This document shows positions 54,107 through 63,440 of a stretch of DNA of 64,000 nucleotides, one piece after another. The stretch's first letter is position 1. Every line of letters starts with the position of its first letter. Below the pieces are notes generated by a model, which was given only the letters and a program-made list of their open reading frames with translations, did not search any database and was not told the origin of the DNA. Source of the DNA: Ktedonobacteraceae bacterium. GTDB lineage: Bacteria > Chloroflexota > Ktedonobacteria > Ktedonobacterales > Ktedonobacteraceae. The stretch covers positions 1 through 64,000 of the forward strand of contig DASRBN010000004.1 of assembly GCA_035653615.1 (NCBI GenBank), read 5' to 3'. Made by a program: the position numbers and the translations under genes.

Positions 54107-57100
54107 ATGAATAGCAAGATCACATACCACCAGCAGGTCAGCTACTGCGGAAAACCGCGCTGCCGCAGGTGCCGTGAAGGAATAGGACATGGTCCTTACT
54201 GGTATGCCTATCAAACCGTCAATGGGCGAACGGTACGTACATATGTCGGCAAAGAACCCCCGGCTGAAATGCTATCCACACTCGACGAAGCCACAAATTC
54301 CAACCGCGGAGCGCAGGCCTCAGGACAGGGACAGGCCGCCGTCTCTATGGGTGCTGAACAACGCGGTAGCCTGGTACGTCTTTATGTCCTGGGTCAATTT
54401 CGTCTTGAGCATCGCAATGAGCAATACTGGCAAACCGTCAAGGATGCCGCGCTGCAACACCAACGCGTCCGTTCCTTGTTGACCTGCCTCATCAGCAATC
54501 CCGGACGCAAACTTGGGCGCGAGCAGGTGATGGATATGTTATGGCCAGACGCCGATTTCGATACTGCGTCCCATCGCCTCGACCGCGCCGTGCATAGCCT
54601 GCGCCAGCTTCTCGATCCGGGACGCAGCCGCCCGGCCATATCGAGCTTATTACTCACTGAACACCAAACTATTCAACTTGCCGGCCAGGTCCAATTGTGG
54701 ATTGATGCCGACGCTTTTGATGCCCTCGTTGCCCAGGCGCGTGCCTCAAATGATCCTGGCCAAGCCGAGCAATTGCTTGAAGAAGCACTGTTGCTCTACT
54801 GTGGAGATTTCTTACCCGACGAACGCAGTACTGACTGGATTCAATCGCGTCGCGAAGGTTTGCGGCGCAGTTGGGTCGGACTCATGCTCGAACTGGCCGA
54901 TCTACGTATCGCCCGCGAAGACCTCTCCAACGCCATCGACCTCTTAGACCGGCTACTCTCCGTCGATCCCACCAACGAGGCCGCGGTGCAACGCCTCATC
55001 GTCCTGCTTGCCCAGGCAGGAAGGCGCGGGGAAGCTATACGAGCCTACCAGCATTTCGCCGACGTGCTAAAAGAAGCATTCAACATCGCCCCGTTGCAAG
55101 AAACACGCCTCCTTTTCGACATGGTGCAGCGGGGAGAACATCCCGTAGACCGCCTGCACGCCCATACCAACGAGCAGCCATATCAAAAAGGGGCGAGCGC
55201 CGGCGATGAGAGACGTTCTTCAGATCAACAAAGCGATCTCGAAGAACAAAGCTACATGCACATTGGCCGCAGCCACCAGAGTCCCCTGGTTGGACGCGAG
55301 CAGGAATTGCAAACGCTGCGCCGGTTATTACGTATCACCGGCCAATCAACACGTATCAAGCTGGCGGGACAAAAGAAAACGGGCGGCGGAGCTCCTCTCT
55401 CGCTCGAAACACAAAAATTTGTGCAGTGTGTCTTACTCATGGGGGATGTAGGTATCGGCAAGACACGGTTAGCGGAAGAGACTGCGCGTGAGGCCAGGCG
55501 GCGCGGATGGTCTATCGCCTGGAGCCGGGCCTACGCCCAGGAAAGTAATGTCCCCTATCATTTGTGGACTGAAGCGCTGCGCAAAGCTATGGCCCATGGC
55601 ATCTGGCAACGGCATGAGATTACCAGGCGCCCGCTGATCTACCAATCGCTCGCCACACTGCTACCCGAACTACACGACCTTTTACCAGAAGCAGACCCTG
55701 TCACTATAATGCCGGTTGAGCAGGAACAAATTCGTCTGTGGGATGCCATGCGCTCCCTGCTCACCCTCGTCAGTGAAAGTATGCCTCTGCTGATTGTATT
55801 GGATGACCTGCAATGGGCCGACAGCAGCAGCTGCGAACTACTCAGCTACATCGTGCGACAACTGCGCGGCTATCCCATCTTCATCATAGGCACCTGCCGT
55901 GATAGAGAGCTTCCGGCAGATCATCCTTTGCGTTCCGTACTGATCGACCTGCAGCGCGAGCAGGCCATCGAGACTCTTTCTCTCCAGCCGCTCACAAATG
56001 AGCAAATCCGCACGCTCTTAGCATTTTTGCCAGAACCACTGGCGCAAGATATTTCGGCCCGCGCCGCAGGCAACCCTTTCTTTGCTGAGGAACTCGCACG
56101 CAGCGTCAAAATGTATCTCTCTTCATCTCTACTAGGCAGGGCGGGTGATGCAGGGAACCAGGCGCCCGCCTCAGATGCGCTATCTGAATTGCCCGGCACC
56201 ATCTCCGCCGTACTCGACCTGCGCATGGGTCGCATTAGTGAGGCCTGCCAGCGCCTGCTGGCGAGGGCGGCAGTATTAGGCGGCTCCTTCGAGTTTCACC
56301 ACATTCTCGCAATGGAGCTCAACGGCCCGGATGCAGACGAAGATACACTCCTCGACCTGTTAGAAGAAGCCTTGCAAGCAGGAATGCTGGTAGAAGAGGG
56401 CACAGGCACACACATCACCTATCATTTCTGGCATCCTATCCTGGTAAGTCACCTGTACGAAGGACTCTCGGCCAGCAGACGCCTCAGGCTACATCAAAGG
56501 GCCGCCGCGGTGTTACAGCAGCGGTATGCCGGGCGCGAAGAAGAGGGTGCGGCCAGCATCGTCTATCACCTCGTCAACGGTGGAGCCGAATCATCCAGCA
56601 TTGCCCACTACGCGCAGCTCGCTGGTGACCATGCCTTTGCCCTTTCAGCATATCCTGAAGCGGAACGCCATTACAAGCTTGCTATTGAGCATATGGGAAC
56701 AGGAACGCAGAATGCCGGCGCCAGCGAAATGCCCCAAATGGCCTACCTTTTTGAGCGACTTGGTGAGTGTAAAAGGTTTCGCGGAGACTTTACAGAGGCA
56801 CGTGCTTTCTATGCACAGGCGCTGGCAGTTCGCGAGCAACAGTCTTCAACTCTCCCTGCCGTCTCCGCAAGCGACGCTCAGTATGAGGCCCAGCTTCAGG
56901 CGCAGCTATGGTGCGAAATCGGCTGGACGTGGTACAACGAAGGCAACAATGCACAGGCTCTCCAATGCTACCAAAACGCGGAGCGCCTGCTGCGACAGGC
57001 AGAAGTGATGACTGGAGCTGTCTGGGCCAATCTTCGCCGCCAGCAGAGCTATGTAAAATGGCAGGAGGGCAACTACGATCAAGCGCGTCTGATGGCTCAA

Positions 57101-58327
57101 GAAGCCTTGCGTTTGTTTGAGGAAGTACTGGCGCGACAAAGTTCTACACCGAAGGATAACGCTCCTTCGACGCGCTCGAAACAGGTACCAGAGGGGAATC
57201 CTGTCGATCTTGGACGAACACATACATTACTGGCCGCCATAGCCGCCGCCCTGGGGAGCAGTTCTGAAGCGCTTACCCATCTCAATACTGCCCTGGCAAC
57301 CTTTGAACAGTATGATTGCCGGCGAGAGATTGCGATTGTTTGCGCAAACCTGGGTGATCTGTATTTAAGAAGAGCAGAACATGCGCAGGCGCAGGCCATG
57401 TTGCGCCGCTCTCTCAGCATGGCAGAGCAAATAGGCGATATTCCAAGCATGTCTGTGAGCCTGGGTAATCTTGGTGTGCTGGCGGCACGCCTTGGTGATC
57501 TCGCAGAGGCCGAAACCTGGTACAGGCGAGGGCTTACCCTGGCGCAGCAAACGAATGATCCGGTATATGTTAGTTTATTATGCAGCTATCTCGCCGCCGT
57601 TATTACAGATCAAGGCAGGCTTGATGAAGCCGGAGACTTACTGAAGCAGGCGTTAAGCATTGCCCGCGTGAAGCAGATTCCCCCATGTAGCGGCTTTGCC
57701 CTCGTCATGCTAGGAAATTTGCGCCTTGCGCAGGGCGACTCCATCAAGGAAGATCACCCTACATCCCGTACAGAAAAGCAGCGGGATGATAGACGCTTGC
57801 ATTATCTTATGCGCGCCAGAACATCCCTGCATCACGCGCTTGCCATTGAGGGAGTAGAGGCAGAGACAAGAACAGAGGGACAACTGCTACTGGCACAAGT
57901 TTGCTTATTATTGGGCGAAGTCGAGATCGCCTGGCAACAGGCCAGAACAGTTCTGCGAGAGGCGCGCCATTACGAACTCCTGTGGCTGGTTGCGCGCTCG
58001 CAGCGACTTCTTGGCGAGATTCTGGTGACCAGAGGCCAGCTGGATCAGGCAATGGAATATTTCTCACAGGCCTTTCAGGTTTTTCATGATAGCGGGATGC
58101 GTCTTGAGCGGGGGCGTACCCTGATGAGTCATGCCAGGGCTCTACTGAACCATCCTGCCCGTGAAGAAAACCATCAACAGGGCCTGAGTTGTCTGCAAGA
58201 GGCACAACGCATATTTGAGGAATGCAACGCAGCTAGCGATCTCAGAGCCGTCAATTCTGCTTTCTCTGAATATACTTCATCCACTTCCACATATCCTCGA
58301 AGGAAGACCAGAAAACGTCCTCGATAG
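54107..58327 (+). CDS. Giant BTAD/AAA/TPR transcription regulator (copy A)
   Basis: A 1406-residue STAND-class protein. Order: a short N-terminal Cys domain (C14, C19, C22; GIGHGPYWYAY), a winged-helix DNA-binding segment (about 87-190: RLYVLGQFRLE, GREQVMDMLWPDADFD), a BTAD helical domain (about 200-335), an AAA-type ATPase with Walker A GDVGIGKT (K452) and Walker B LLIVLDDLQWAD, and many TPR-like repeats to the end. It should bind DNA and activate transcription after an ATP-dependent, ligand-controlled assembly, as in SARP/LAL regulators. ATG 54107 follows GAAGGATATGGTGAG. A closely related gene lies 0.8 kb downstream. The signal and targets are unknown. Confidence 0.93.
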   Translation: MNSKITYHQQVSYCGKPRCRRCREGIGHGPYWYAYQTVNGRTVRTYVGKEPPAEMLSTLDEATNSNRGAQASGQGQAAVSMGAEQRGSLVRLYVLGQFRLEHRNEQYWQTVKDAALQHQRVRSLLTCLISNPGRKLGREQVMDMLWPDADFDTASHRLDRAVHSLRQLLDPGRSRPAISSLLLTEHQTIQLAGQVQLWIDADAFDALVAQARASNDPGQAEQLLEEALLLYCGDFLPDERSTDWIQSRREGLRRSWVGLMLELADLRIAREDLSNAIDLLDRLLSVDPTNEAAVQRLIVLLAQAGRRGEAIRAYQHFADVLKEAFNIAPLQETRLLFDMVQRGEHPVDRLHAHTNEQPYQKGASAGDERRSSDQQSDLEEQSYMHIGRSHQSPLVGREQELQTLRRLLRITGQSTRIKLAGQKKTGGGAPLSLETQKFVQCVLLMGDVGIGKTRLAEETAREARRRGWSIAWSRAYAQESNVPYHLWTEALRKAMAHGIWQRHEITRRPLIYQSLATLLPELHDLLPEADPVTIMPVEQEQIRLWDAMRSLLTLVSESMPLLIVLDDLQWADSSSCELLSYIVRQLRGYPIFIIGTCRDRELPADHPLRSVLIDLQREQAIETLSLQPLTNEQIRTLLAFLPEPLAQDISARAAGNPFFAEELARSVKMYLSSSLLGRAGDAGNQAPASDALSELPGTISAVLDLRMGRISEACQRLLARAAVLGGSFEFHHILAMELNGPDADEDTLLDLLEEALQAGMLVEEGTGTHITYHFWHPILVSHLYEGLSASRRLRLHQRAAAVLQQRYAGREEEGAASIVYHLVNGGAESSSIAHYAQLAGDHAFALSAYPEAERHYKLAIEHMGTGTQNAGASEMPQMAYLFERLGECKRFRGDFTEARAFYAQALAVREQQSSTLPAVSASDAQYEAQLQAQLWCEIGWTWYNEGNNAQALQCYQNAERLLRQAEVMTGAVWANLRRQQSYVKWQEGNYDQARLMAQEALRLFEEVLARQSSTPKDNAPSTRSKQVPEGNPVDLGRTHTLLAAIAAALGSSSEALTHLNTALATFEQYDCRREIAIVCANLGDLYLRRAEHAQAQAMLRRSLSMAEQIGDIPSMSVSLGNLGVLAARLGDLAEAETWYRRGLTLAQQTNDPVYVSLLCSYLAAVITDQGRLDEAGDLLKQALSIARVKQIPPCSGFALVMLGNLRLAQGDSIKEDHPTSRTEKQRDDRRLHYLMRARTSLHHALAIEGVEAETRTEGQLLLAQVCLLLGEVEIAWQQARTVLREARHYELLWLVARSQRLLGEILVTRGQLDQAMEYFSQAFQVFHDSGMRLERGRTLMSHARALLNHPAREENHQQGLSCLQEAQRIFEECNAASDLRAVNSAFSEYTSSTSTYPRRKTRKRPR

Positions 58328-58414
58328 GATGTAATCTGACCAGTTGGGCTTAATCATCAACATCCGAATGGCACGCCAGAGCCTATTTTCATTGCCATAT
58401 CAAAAATTTGCGAT

Positions 58415-58441
58415 GTCCCTCCTCTTTTTCAAAAGAGGGAC
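58415..58441 (+). terminator. Hairpin after STAND gene A
   Basis: GTCCCTCCTCTTTT and AAAAGAGGGAC can pair, leaving a bulge and a tiny loop. The T run lies inside the stem rather than after it, so this is only a possible terminator. Confidence 0.3.
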
Positions 58442-58618
58442 ACCCGCGCCTGGTAAGGTACACCGGCACCAACATATGGACAGGAACACACGAAATATAT
58501 GTCTTCAGAGACCATCTTTTTATCAAAAAACATGTATAAATGAAACAAGAAATATAAACAGGACGGTTGGTAGAACTGACCGCCCTACTCTCCTCAAAGA
58601 GGAAAGGAGCTACATCGC

Positions 58619-58774
58619 ATGGGTCTGGCACTCAACAAAAGGCAACTCCTGGTAATCGTCCTTGTCTTCCTATCATTGCTCGTGGCGGCCATTATTGTCG
58701 TTCATGGAGCCTTCCCCAGCTTATGGCAGCCGATTTTACATGCTAAACCACAAATAATTAATCGCTACGGTTAA
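58619..58774 (+). CDS. 51-residue single-span membrane peptide
   Basis: ATG 58619 has a strong ribosome site (GGAAAGGAGC) and opens a 51-codon frame ending TAA 58772-58774. The peptide begins MGLALNKRQLL, has one strongly hydrophobic helix (residues ~10-28, rich in Leu, Val and Ile) and a short tail (PSLWQPILHAKPQIINRYG). It would be an N-in single-span membrane protein. It sits between the two STAND paralogues, upstream of a long hairpin. No family is recognised, and expression is inferred only from the ribosome site and codon pattern. Confidence 0.55.
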   Translation: MGLALNKRQLLVIVLVFLSLLVAAIIVVHGAFPSLWQPILHAKPQIINRYG

Positions 58775-58916
58775 AACGACTGCGAATGTTCGTGCTCCGC
58801 GGTGGCGAGACCTATTAATCACTCGTACAGAGGGCCGATATCTACCGGTAGAATCACCTTTTGTTCATCCATAGAAAGGACGGCTATATGTCCCATTACG
58901 ATTAGAATGCATTGGC

Positions 58917-59012
58917 AAAAACAGGAGCCATCCCAGATTGAGGAACAGATAGATGGAGGGCGACTTTTCTCCCCTCCCCAACTCGTCAAGATTCGGGATG
59001 ACTCCTGTTTTT
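58917..59012 (+). ncRNA. Long hairpin with terminator-like 3' end
   Basis: Arms AAAAACAGGAGCCATCCC (58917-58934) and GGGATGACTCCTGTTTTT (58995-59012) pair over 18 bp with one mismatch around a 60-nt loop. The 3' arm runs into TTTTATTTTT, as in a Rho-independent terminator. It may be a terminator with a long loop, a small RNA or an attenuator ahead of STAND gene B. Confidence 0.4.
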
Positions 59013-59039
59013 ATTTTTCATAGATTGTTCGATTTGACG

Positions 59040-59058
59040 TTGACAGGTGCGATATAAT
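59040..59058 (+). promoter_or_regulatory. TTGACA-N7-TATAAT box upstream of STAND gene B
   Basis: TTGACA (59040-59045) and TATAAT (59053-59058), closely matching the arrangement before copy A, about 104 nt ahead of the start codon. Confidence 0.45.
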
Positions 59059-59161
59059 GACATCAGCTAGCTCATCACTACCATCCTGGCCAGCATGTGT
59101 ATCTTCTCGTCAGGTACAGAGCAGGACAGGCGCAAGGGCCGTCCCTACAGGAGACGCATCG

Positions 59162-62100
59162 ATGAACGGTAAGGTCACCTATCGCCAGCATGTGAGCTTT
59201 TGTGGTAAACCGAAATGCCGCAAATGCCGCGATGGGATTGGTCACGGCCCCTACTGGTACGCCTACCAGGTCATAGATGGGCATACCGTTCGCAGATATA
59301 TAGGGAAGCATCTCCCGGCAGAGGCAAAGATGAGCGAAAATCCCCTCGTCGAGCTTGATTCCCTACAACAGGTAGACCTGCATATTGCGCATGGGGCATT
59401 GCCTGAAGCCATCGACATCCTGGATCGCCTGCTGGCTATTGATCCTGCCAACGAGAAGGCAGTACAACGGCTGGTGCTGGCCCTGGCAAGGTTAAAACGG
59501 CGCGGAGAGGCATTGCAGGCCTACCAACGGCTCGCGTCCATATTACAAAAAAGTCACAATGCAGTTCCCTCGCCAGAGACACAGGATGTGTACAGGGCCG
59601 TGCTCCAGGGAGACGAAATAACGCTACCCCCTGCCAGCACGAAGGGCGACCATCATCCTCATCACATACAACGCCCCCTACCAGGATCATCACCGTCGCT
59701 TCCCCAGCCCTCGTCAAAAGAACCTGGAACAACGAAGCGCAAGGACTTCCTCTCCCAGAAATTTCCCCCTGCTTTCCACATTGGGCGTATCAACCAGAGC
59801 CAGCTGGTGGGACGCGACAGAGAACTGGCGGTATGCCGCCAGCTCCTCCTGATTCCCGAAGCGGTTTCTGTCCTCTCAAAATCGAATAGACAGGTTTTGG
59901 CAGAAAACCTGACGAGGATGAATGCCAGCGCGTCCGTTTCTTCCGCGCGGTTTATGGTGCTGATGGGAGAAGCCGGCATTGGTAAGACACGCCTGGCGGA
60001 AGAGGTCGCCCGCGAAGCCTTACAACGCGAATGGGCTGTGATTTGGAGCAATGCCTACGCCCAGGAGAGCGGCATTCCTTATCGTGTATGGACTGAAGCA
60101 TTACGCAAGCTGATAACTCAGGAACTCTGGCAAGAAGCCGGGGTATCTGCGCAAAAACAACTCTACCAACCACTCAAAGCGCTCCTACCAGAATTACAGG
60201 AGCTATTGCCACAGTCCGCCAGCCAGCGCTCGTCAAGCGCTTACAGCGCTTCATCACCCGAACAAGAGCAACTACAACTGCGCGAAGCTGTTTATGACCT
60301 GTTCACCACCATCAGCGCTCATAAGCCTCTCATGATCGTGCTGGATGATATACAATGGGCAGATAGAAGCAGTTGCGAACTGCTTGGCTACCTTGCTCGC
60401 CGCTTGCAAGGCCATGCCATCGCCGTACTGGCCACATGCCGCGACCAGGAGCTTTCAAGCTCGCATTCCTTGCGTTCCCTGTTTGCCCATATGCAACGCG
60501 AACATACCGTTGAGATGCTCCACGTCCAGCCACTCACCGACGCGCAAATTGGCATCCTCGTCTCCAATTTGCCACAAAAAACCGTGCAGCATATTCAAAT
60601 CCAGGCCGGTGGAAATCCTTTCTTCGCCGAAGAGTTAGCATCCTTCTTTCATACAGGAGCAGCAATTGGCGAGCATCAACCTCAGACGAAATCCGCTGAA
60701 ACCAGCTTACCGGCAACGATTATCGCTGCTCTCGACCAACGGCTCAATCGCCTCAGTGCGGCATGTTACCAACTCCTGAGTACAGCAGCCGTATTGGGCA
60801 GGTCTTTCGGGTTCCCTCTCATAGCCACGATTGAAGCAAAAAACACCGGCTACGACGAAGATGCCGTGCTCGATCTACTGGAAGAGGCGCTACAATCCGG
60901 CATACTGGCCGAGGAAGGCACCGGAACCCGTATCAGTTATTCTTTCTGGCACCCACTCTTCGCCACCCATCTGTATAACCGCCTTTCCTCCACAAAGCGC
61001 GCGCGGCTACACCGGCGAGCAGCAGAAGCGCTCCAACAAATCTATGCCGGGCGCGAACACGAACTGGCGGCCACCATCGTGCGGCACCTCGTGAACGGTG
61101 GAGCAGAGCCAGCGCGGATTGCGCACTATGCGGAGATGGCCGCGAACTATGCCTATAACCTCTCCGCCTATGCCGAGGCCGAACGATACTATCGCCTGGC
61201 GGTTGAGTACATCGAAAAAGACCACCTGGCAAGCGACGCTGCTACCAGCTTCGAGGCGCGATCTCGCCTGGCATTCCTCCTGGAACGGCAAGCCGAATGC
61301 ACGCGCATCCAGGGAGATTTCAAGCAAGCTCGCTCCCTGTTTGAACGTGTCCTCGAGACCCGCGCCTCCTTGCAAGAGAGCCAATCCATCTCTCCGGCTC
61401 CTCCAGGCCCTGTGCCATCGCCCCTTGACCCGGCGATGGAAGCGCAAATCCAGGCCCTATTATGGGGTGAAATTGGTTGGACATGGCGATACACGGGTGA
61501 TACCGCTCAAGCAAGGGCATGTTGCGAACGTGGTGAGCAGCTATTACGGGATGCCGGCATAAGCGCTGGACCCGCCTGGGCAAGGCTCCGCTTTCAGCAG
61601 GCAAGCCTCTCCTGGCAGCAGGGCCAGTATGAGGAAGCGCGCCATGCCATCGAGCAGGCTTTACACCTGTTTGAATCCACACCGCCACTCGCCACAGCAA
61701 AAGATGCAGACCTTGCATCACTGACCCGTACAAGGCGAACATTGTTGGGCGACCCCGTTGACCTTGGGCGCGCCTATGCCCTGCTGGGAGCTATCCTCAA
61801 CGCCACAGGGCAGCGCACAGAAGCCCTCGCCTCTATGGACAGGGCCCTCGCCATTTACCAGCAGAACAACCGGCAGCGCGAGATTGCCCATGTCTGCTGC
61901 AATATAGGCCACATCCATCTCAAAAAAGCGGAATACCAGCGCGCGGAAGCCTACTTGCGGCGCTCTCTCGACCTGGCAGAACGTAGCGGCGATACACCCC
62001 TCATCGCCGTCGTCTTCCACAATTTAGGAGAGTTGGCCGCCTCCGCCGGCAAACTACTGGAAGCGACGGCTCTTTACAAACGAAGCCTGGAACTGGCCCA

Positions 62101-62641
62101 ACAGTTCAACGACCGCGAATACCTCAGCCTGTGGAATGCCGACCTTGCAACCGTGCTGCGAGAGCAAGGTCACCTTGCCGAAGCCACCACGTGCGTAGGG
62201 CAGGCATTATCAACCGCTCGCGCCATACGCAATGCTCCATGCATTGGCCTGGCGCTCGTCGTATTGGGCGAACTGCGTATCGCGCAAGCCACAGTTGCAT
62301 CTCCGGCGCGCACTCCCCCCGACCAGGCCAGCGCTACCGCCGTGACAAAGCAACGCAACAAAAGGCCAACCACAGGCATTCCCCCGGTCGTATTGCTTGC
62401 CCGTGCCAGGGCCACCCTGCGCCACGCCCTCGCCCTGCCTGGATTAGAGGCCGAAACGCGAACCAGGGCGCAATTAGCCCTCGCCCATCTCGCCCTGCTC
62501 CTGCAAGATCGAGAAGCTGCCCGCCAACACGCGACACAGGCCATCGAGGAAGCAAATCATCACGAATTGATGGCTTTGCTCGCCCGTAGTCAACAACTCG
62601 TGCGCGCCCTGGCCAGGGATTCTTCGTTGCACTCAGAATGA
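59162..62641 (+). CDS. STAND/TPR paralogue lacking the DNA-binding domain (copy B)
   Basis: A 1159-residue paralogue of copy A. The N-terminal Cys domain is conserved (C14, C19, C22; GIGHGPYWYAY), but the frame jumps from about residue 55 straight into the last BTAD helices (PEAIDILDRLLAIDP). The winged helix and most of the BTAD, about 180 residues, are absent. Walker A is GEAGIGKT (K275), Walker B LMIVLDDIQWAD, followed by TPR-like repeats. ATG 59162 has AGGAG 8 nt upstream; a start at 59057 has no such site. The last residues (DSSLHSE) and the stop lie in a family-2 repeat. It may act as a partner or inhibitor of copy A, or bind targets via the Cys domain. Confidence 0.9.
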   Translation: MNGKVTYRQHVSFCGKPKCRKCRDGIGHGPYWYAYQVIDGHTVRRYIGKHLPAEAKMSENPLVELDSLQQVDLHIAHGALPEAIDILDRLLAIDPANEKAVQRLVLALARLKRRGEALQAYQRLASILQKSHNAVPSPETQDVYRAVLQGDEITLPPASTKGDHHPHHIQRPLPGSSPSLPQPSSKEPGTTKRKDFLSQKFPPAFHIGRINQSQLVGRDRELAVCRQLLLIPEAVSVLSKSNRQVLAENLTRMNASASVSSARFMVLMGEAGIGKTRLAEEVAREALQREWAVIWSNAYAQESGIPYRVWTEALRKLITQELWQEAGVSAQKQLYQPLKALLPELQELLPQSASQRSSSAYSASSPEQEQLQLREAVYDLFTTISAHKPLMIVLDDIQWADRSSCELLGYLARRLQGHAIAVLATCRDQELSSSHSLRSLFAHMQREHTVEMLHVQPLTDAQIGILVSNLPQKTVQHIQIQAGGNPFFAEELASFFHTGAAIGEHQPQTKSAETSLPATIIAALDQRLNRLSAACYQLLSTAAVLGRSFGFPLIATIEAKNTGYDEDAVLDLLEEALQSGILAEEGTGTRISYSFWHPLFATHLYNRLSSTKRARLHRRAAEALQQIYAGREHELAATIVRHLVNGGAEPARIAHYAEMAANYAYNLSAYAEAERYYRLAVEYIEKDHLASDAATSFEARSRLAFLLERQAECTRIQGDFKQARSLFERVLETRASLQESQSISPAPPGPVPSPLDPAMEAQIQALLWGEIGWTWRYTGDTAQARACCERGEQLLRDAGISAGPAWARLRFQQASLSWQQGQYEEARHAIEQALHLFESTPPLATAKDADLASLTRTRRTLLGDPVDLGRAYALLGAILNATGQRTEALASMDRALAIYQQNNRQREIAHVCCNIGHIHLKKAEYQRAEAYLRRSLDLAERSGDTPLIAVVFHNLGELAASAGKLLEATALYKRSLELAQQFNDREYLSLWNADLATVLREQGHLAEATTCVGQALSTARAIRNAPCIGLALVVLGELRIAQATVASPARTPPDQASATAVTKQRNKRPTTGIPPVVLLARARATLRHALALPGLEAETRTRAQLALAHLALLLQDREAARQHATQAIEEANHHELMALLARSQQLVRALARDSSLHSE

Positions 62642-62686
62642 CAGGGCCTGCGCGCAGGCCTGTCATTCTGAGTGCAACGAAGAATC
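62618..62686. repeat. Palindrome, family 2, at the 3' end of STAND gene B
   Basis: Arms 62618-62652 and 62653-62686 pair with a single bulged G. The left arm encodes the last residues of the preceding protein and supplies its TGA stop; a terminator role is plausible. Confidence 0.85.
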
Positions 62687-62934
62687 TTCCAAAAAATCTG
62701 GTACGCGCCTCTTCAACAGGCAGCGTTCTTCCTCCTACAGAATTTTTATCCTCCCTCTTCAAGAATGCCATAAAAAAGCACAATACCGCCCGCTATCGTC
62801 AAGTATACTTCCAGTAATGCGAATATAGTCCTTACCTGTCCTGGTCGCCCGCCGCGACCTATGTTTCTGATCGGTAGGGCACCGGATTCGACAGGTCATA
62901 TACGCCATCTTCAATCCGCTAGAAGGAGCATCCT

Positions 62935-63345
62935 ATGCTACATGTCATGCTCGATCTTTATCACTGCCGTCGTGATTTGTTGGCAGATCAGCTTTTTTTA
63001 CGACGGGTACTTGACGAATATCCTGCACGTATCGCTATGGAAAAAGTAAGTCTGGTGGAATTGCGCTATATTGAGACAACTAACCCACTCGATGCCGGTT
63101 ATTCGGGATTTGTCATTATTGCCACCAGCCATGTCAGCCTGCACGCCTGGCCCCCTTATGGCATGGTCAACATCGACATCTTTTCCTGCGAACATTTCGA
63201 TGTAGATGATGTAGCCACCTTTGCGAAGAGCATGTTTCAAACAAATGATCTAGAAGTGCATGTGGTACAACGCGCAACTCGCTCTCCTCGTATCCCGCTG
63301 CGCCCGGCGTCCATCGGTCTTGCCAGCCCCGCTCCGGGGTGGTAG
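62935..63345 (+). CDS. speH: S-adenosylmethionine decarboxylase proenzyme-like protein
   Basis: A 136-residue protein of the short prokaryotic AdoMetDC class, which makes decarboxylated SAM for spermidine synthesis. It matures by self-cleavage before a serine that becomes a pyruvoyl group. The cleavage-site segment is IIATSHVSLHAWPPYG: S65, H70 and C85 have the same spacing as Ser63, His68 and Cys83 of the Thermotoga enzyme, but the residue before the serine is Thr64 instead of the usual Glu. AGAAGGAG precedes ATG 62935. The TAG stop is the first base triplet of a family-1 repeat, so the Pro-rich tail may be newly acquired. No spermidine synthase is adjacent. Confidence 0.85.
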   Translation: MLHVMLDLYHCRRDLLADQLFLRRVLDEYPARIAMEKVSLVELRYIETTNPLDAGYSGFVIIATSHVSLHAWPPYGMVNIDIFSCEHFDVDDVATFAKSMFQTNDLEVHVVQRATRSPRIPLRPASIGLASPAPGW

Positions 63346-63366
63346 GGGCCGATTGATCGGCCCGCG
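63341..63366. repeat. Dispersed repeat, family 1, at the speH stop codon
   Basis: GGTAGGGGCCGATTGATCGG followed by CCCGCG; its TAG (63343-63345) is the stop of the SAM decarboxylase gene. Confidence 0.75.
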
Positions 63367-63440
63367 TGCCAATTTCCATACTATTTTGTTAAACAACATC
63401 ATCGCGCCCTGGGGGAATCACTACTTTAAAGGATTTGAGG

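Larger units (their letters stand above)
58775..59161. other. Intergenic region between small membrane gene and STAND gene B
   Basis: No gene is supported in these 387 bases. They contain the long hairpin (58917-59012) and a promoter-like box (59040-59058). The left part (58775-58916) has no recognisable feature. Confidence 0.5.

Noticed and set aside
54107-62641. Interpretation of the two giant genes as one duplicated mobile element because of their transposon-like Cys domain
   Set aside because: No transposase motif, terminal inverted repeats or target duplications; both have ATPase/TPR regulator architecture.
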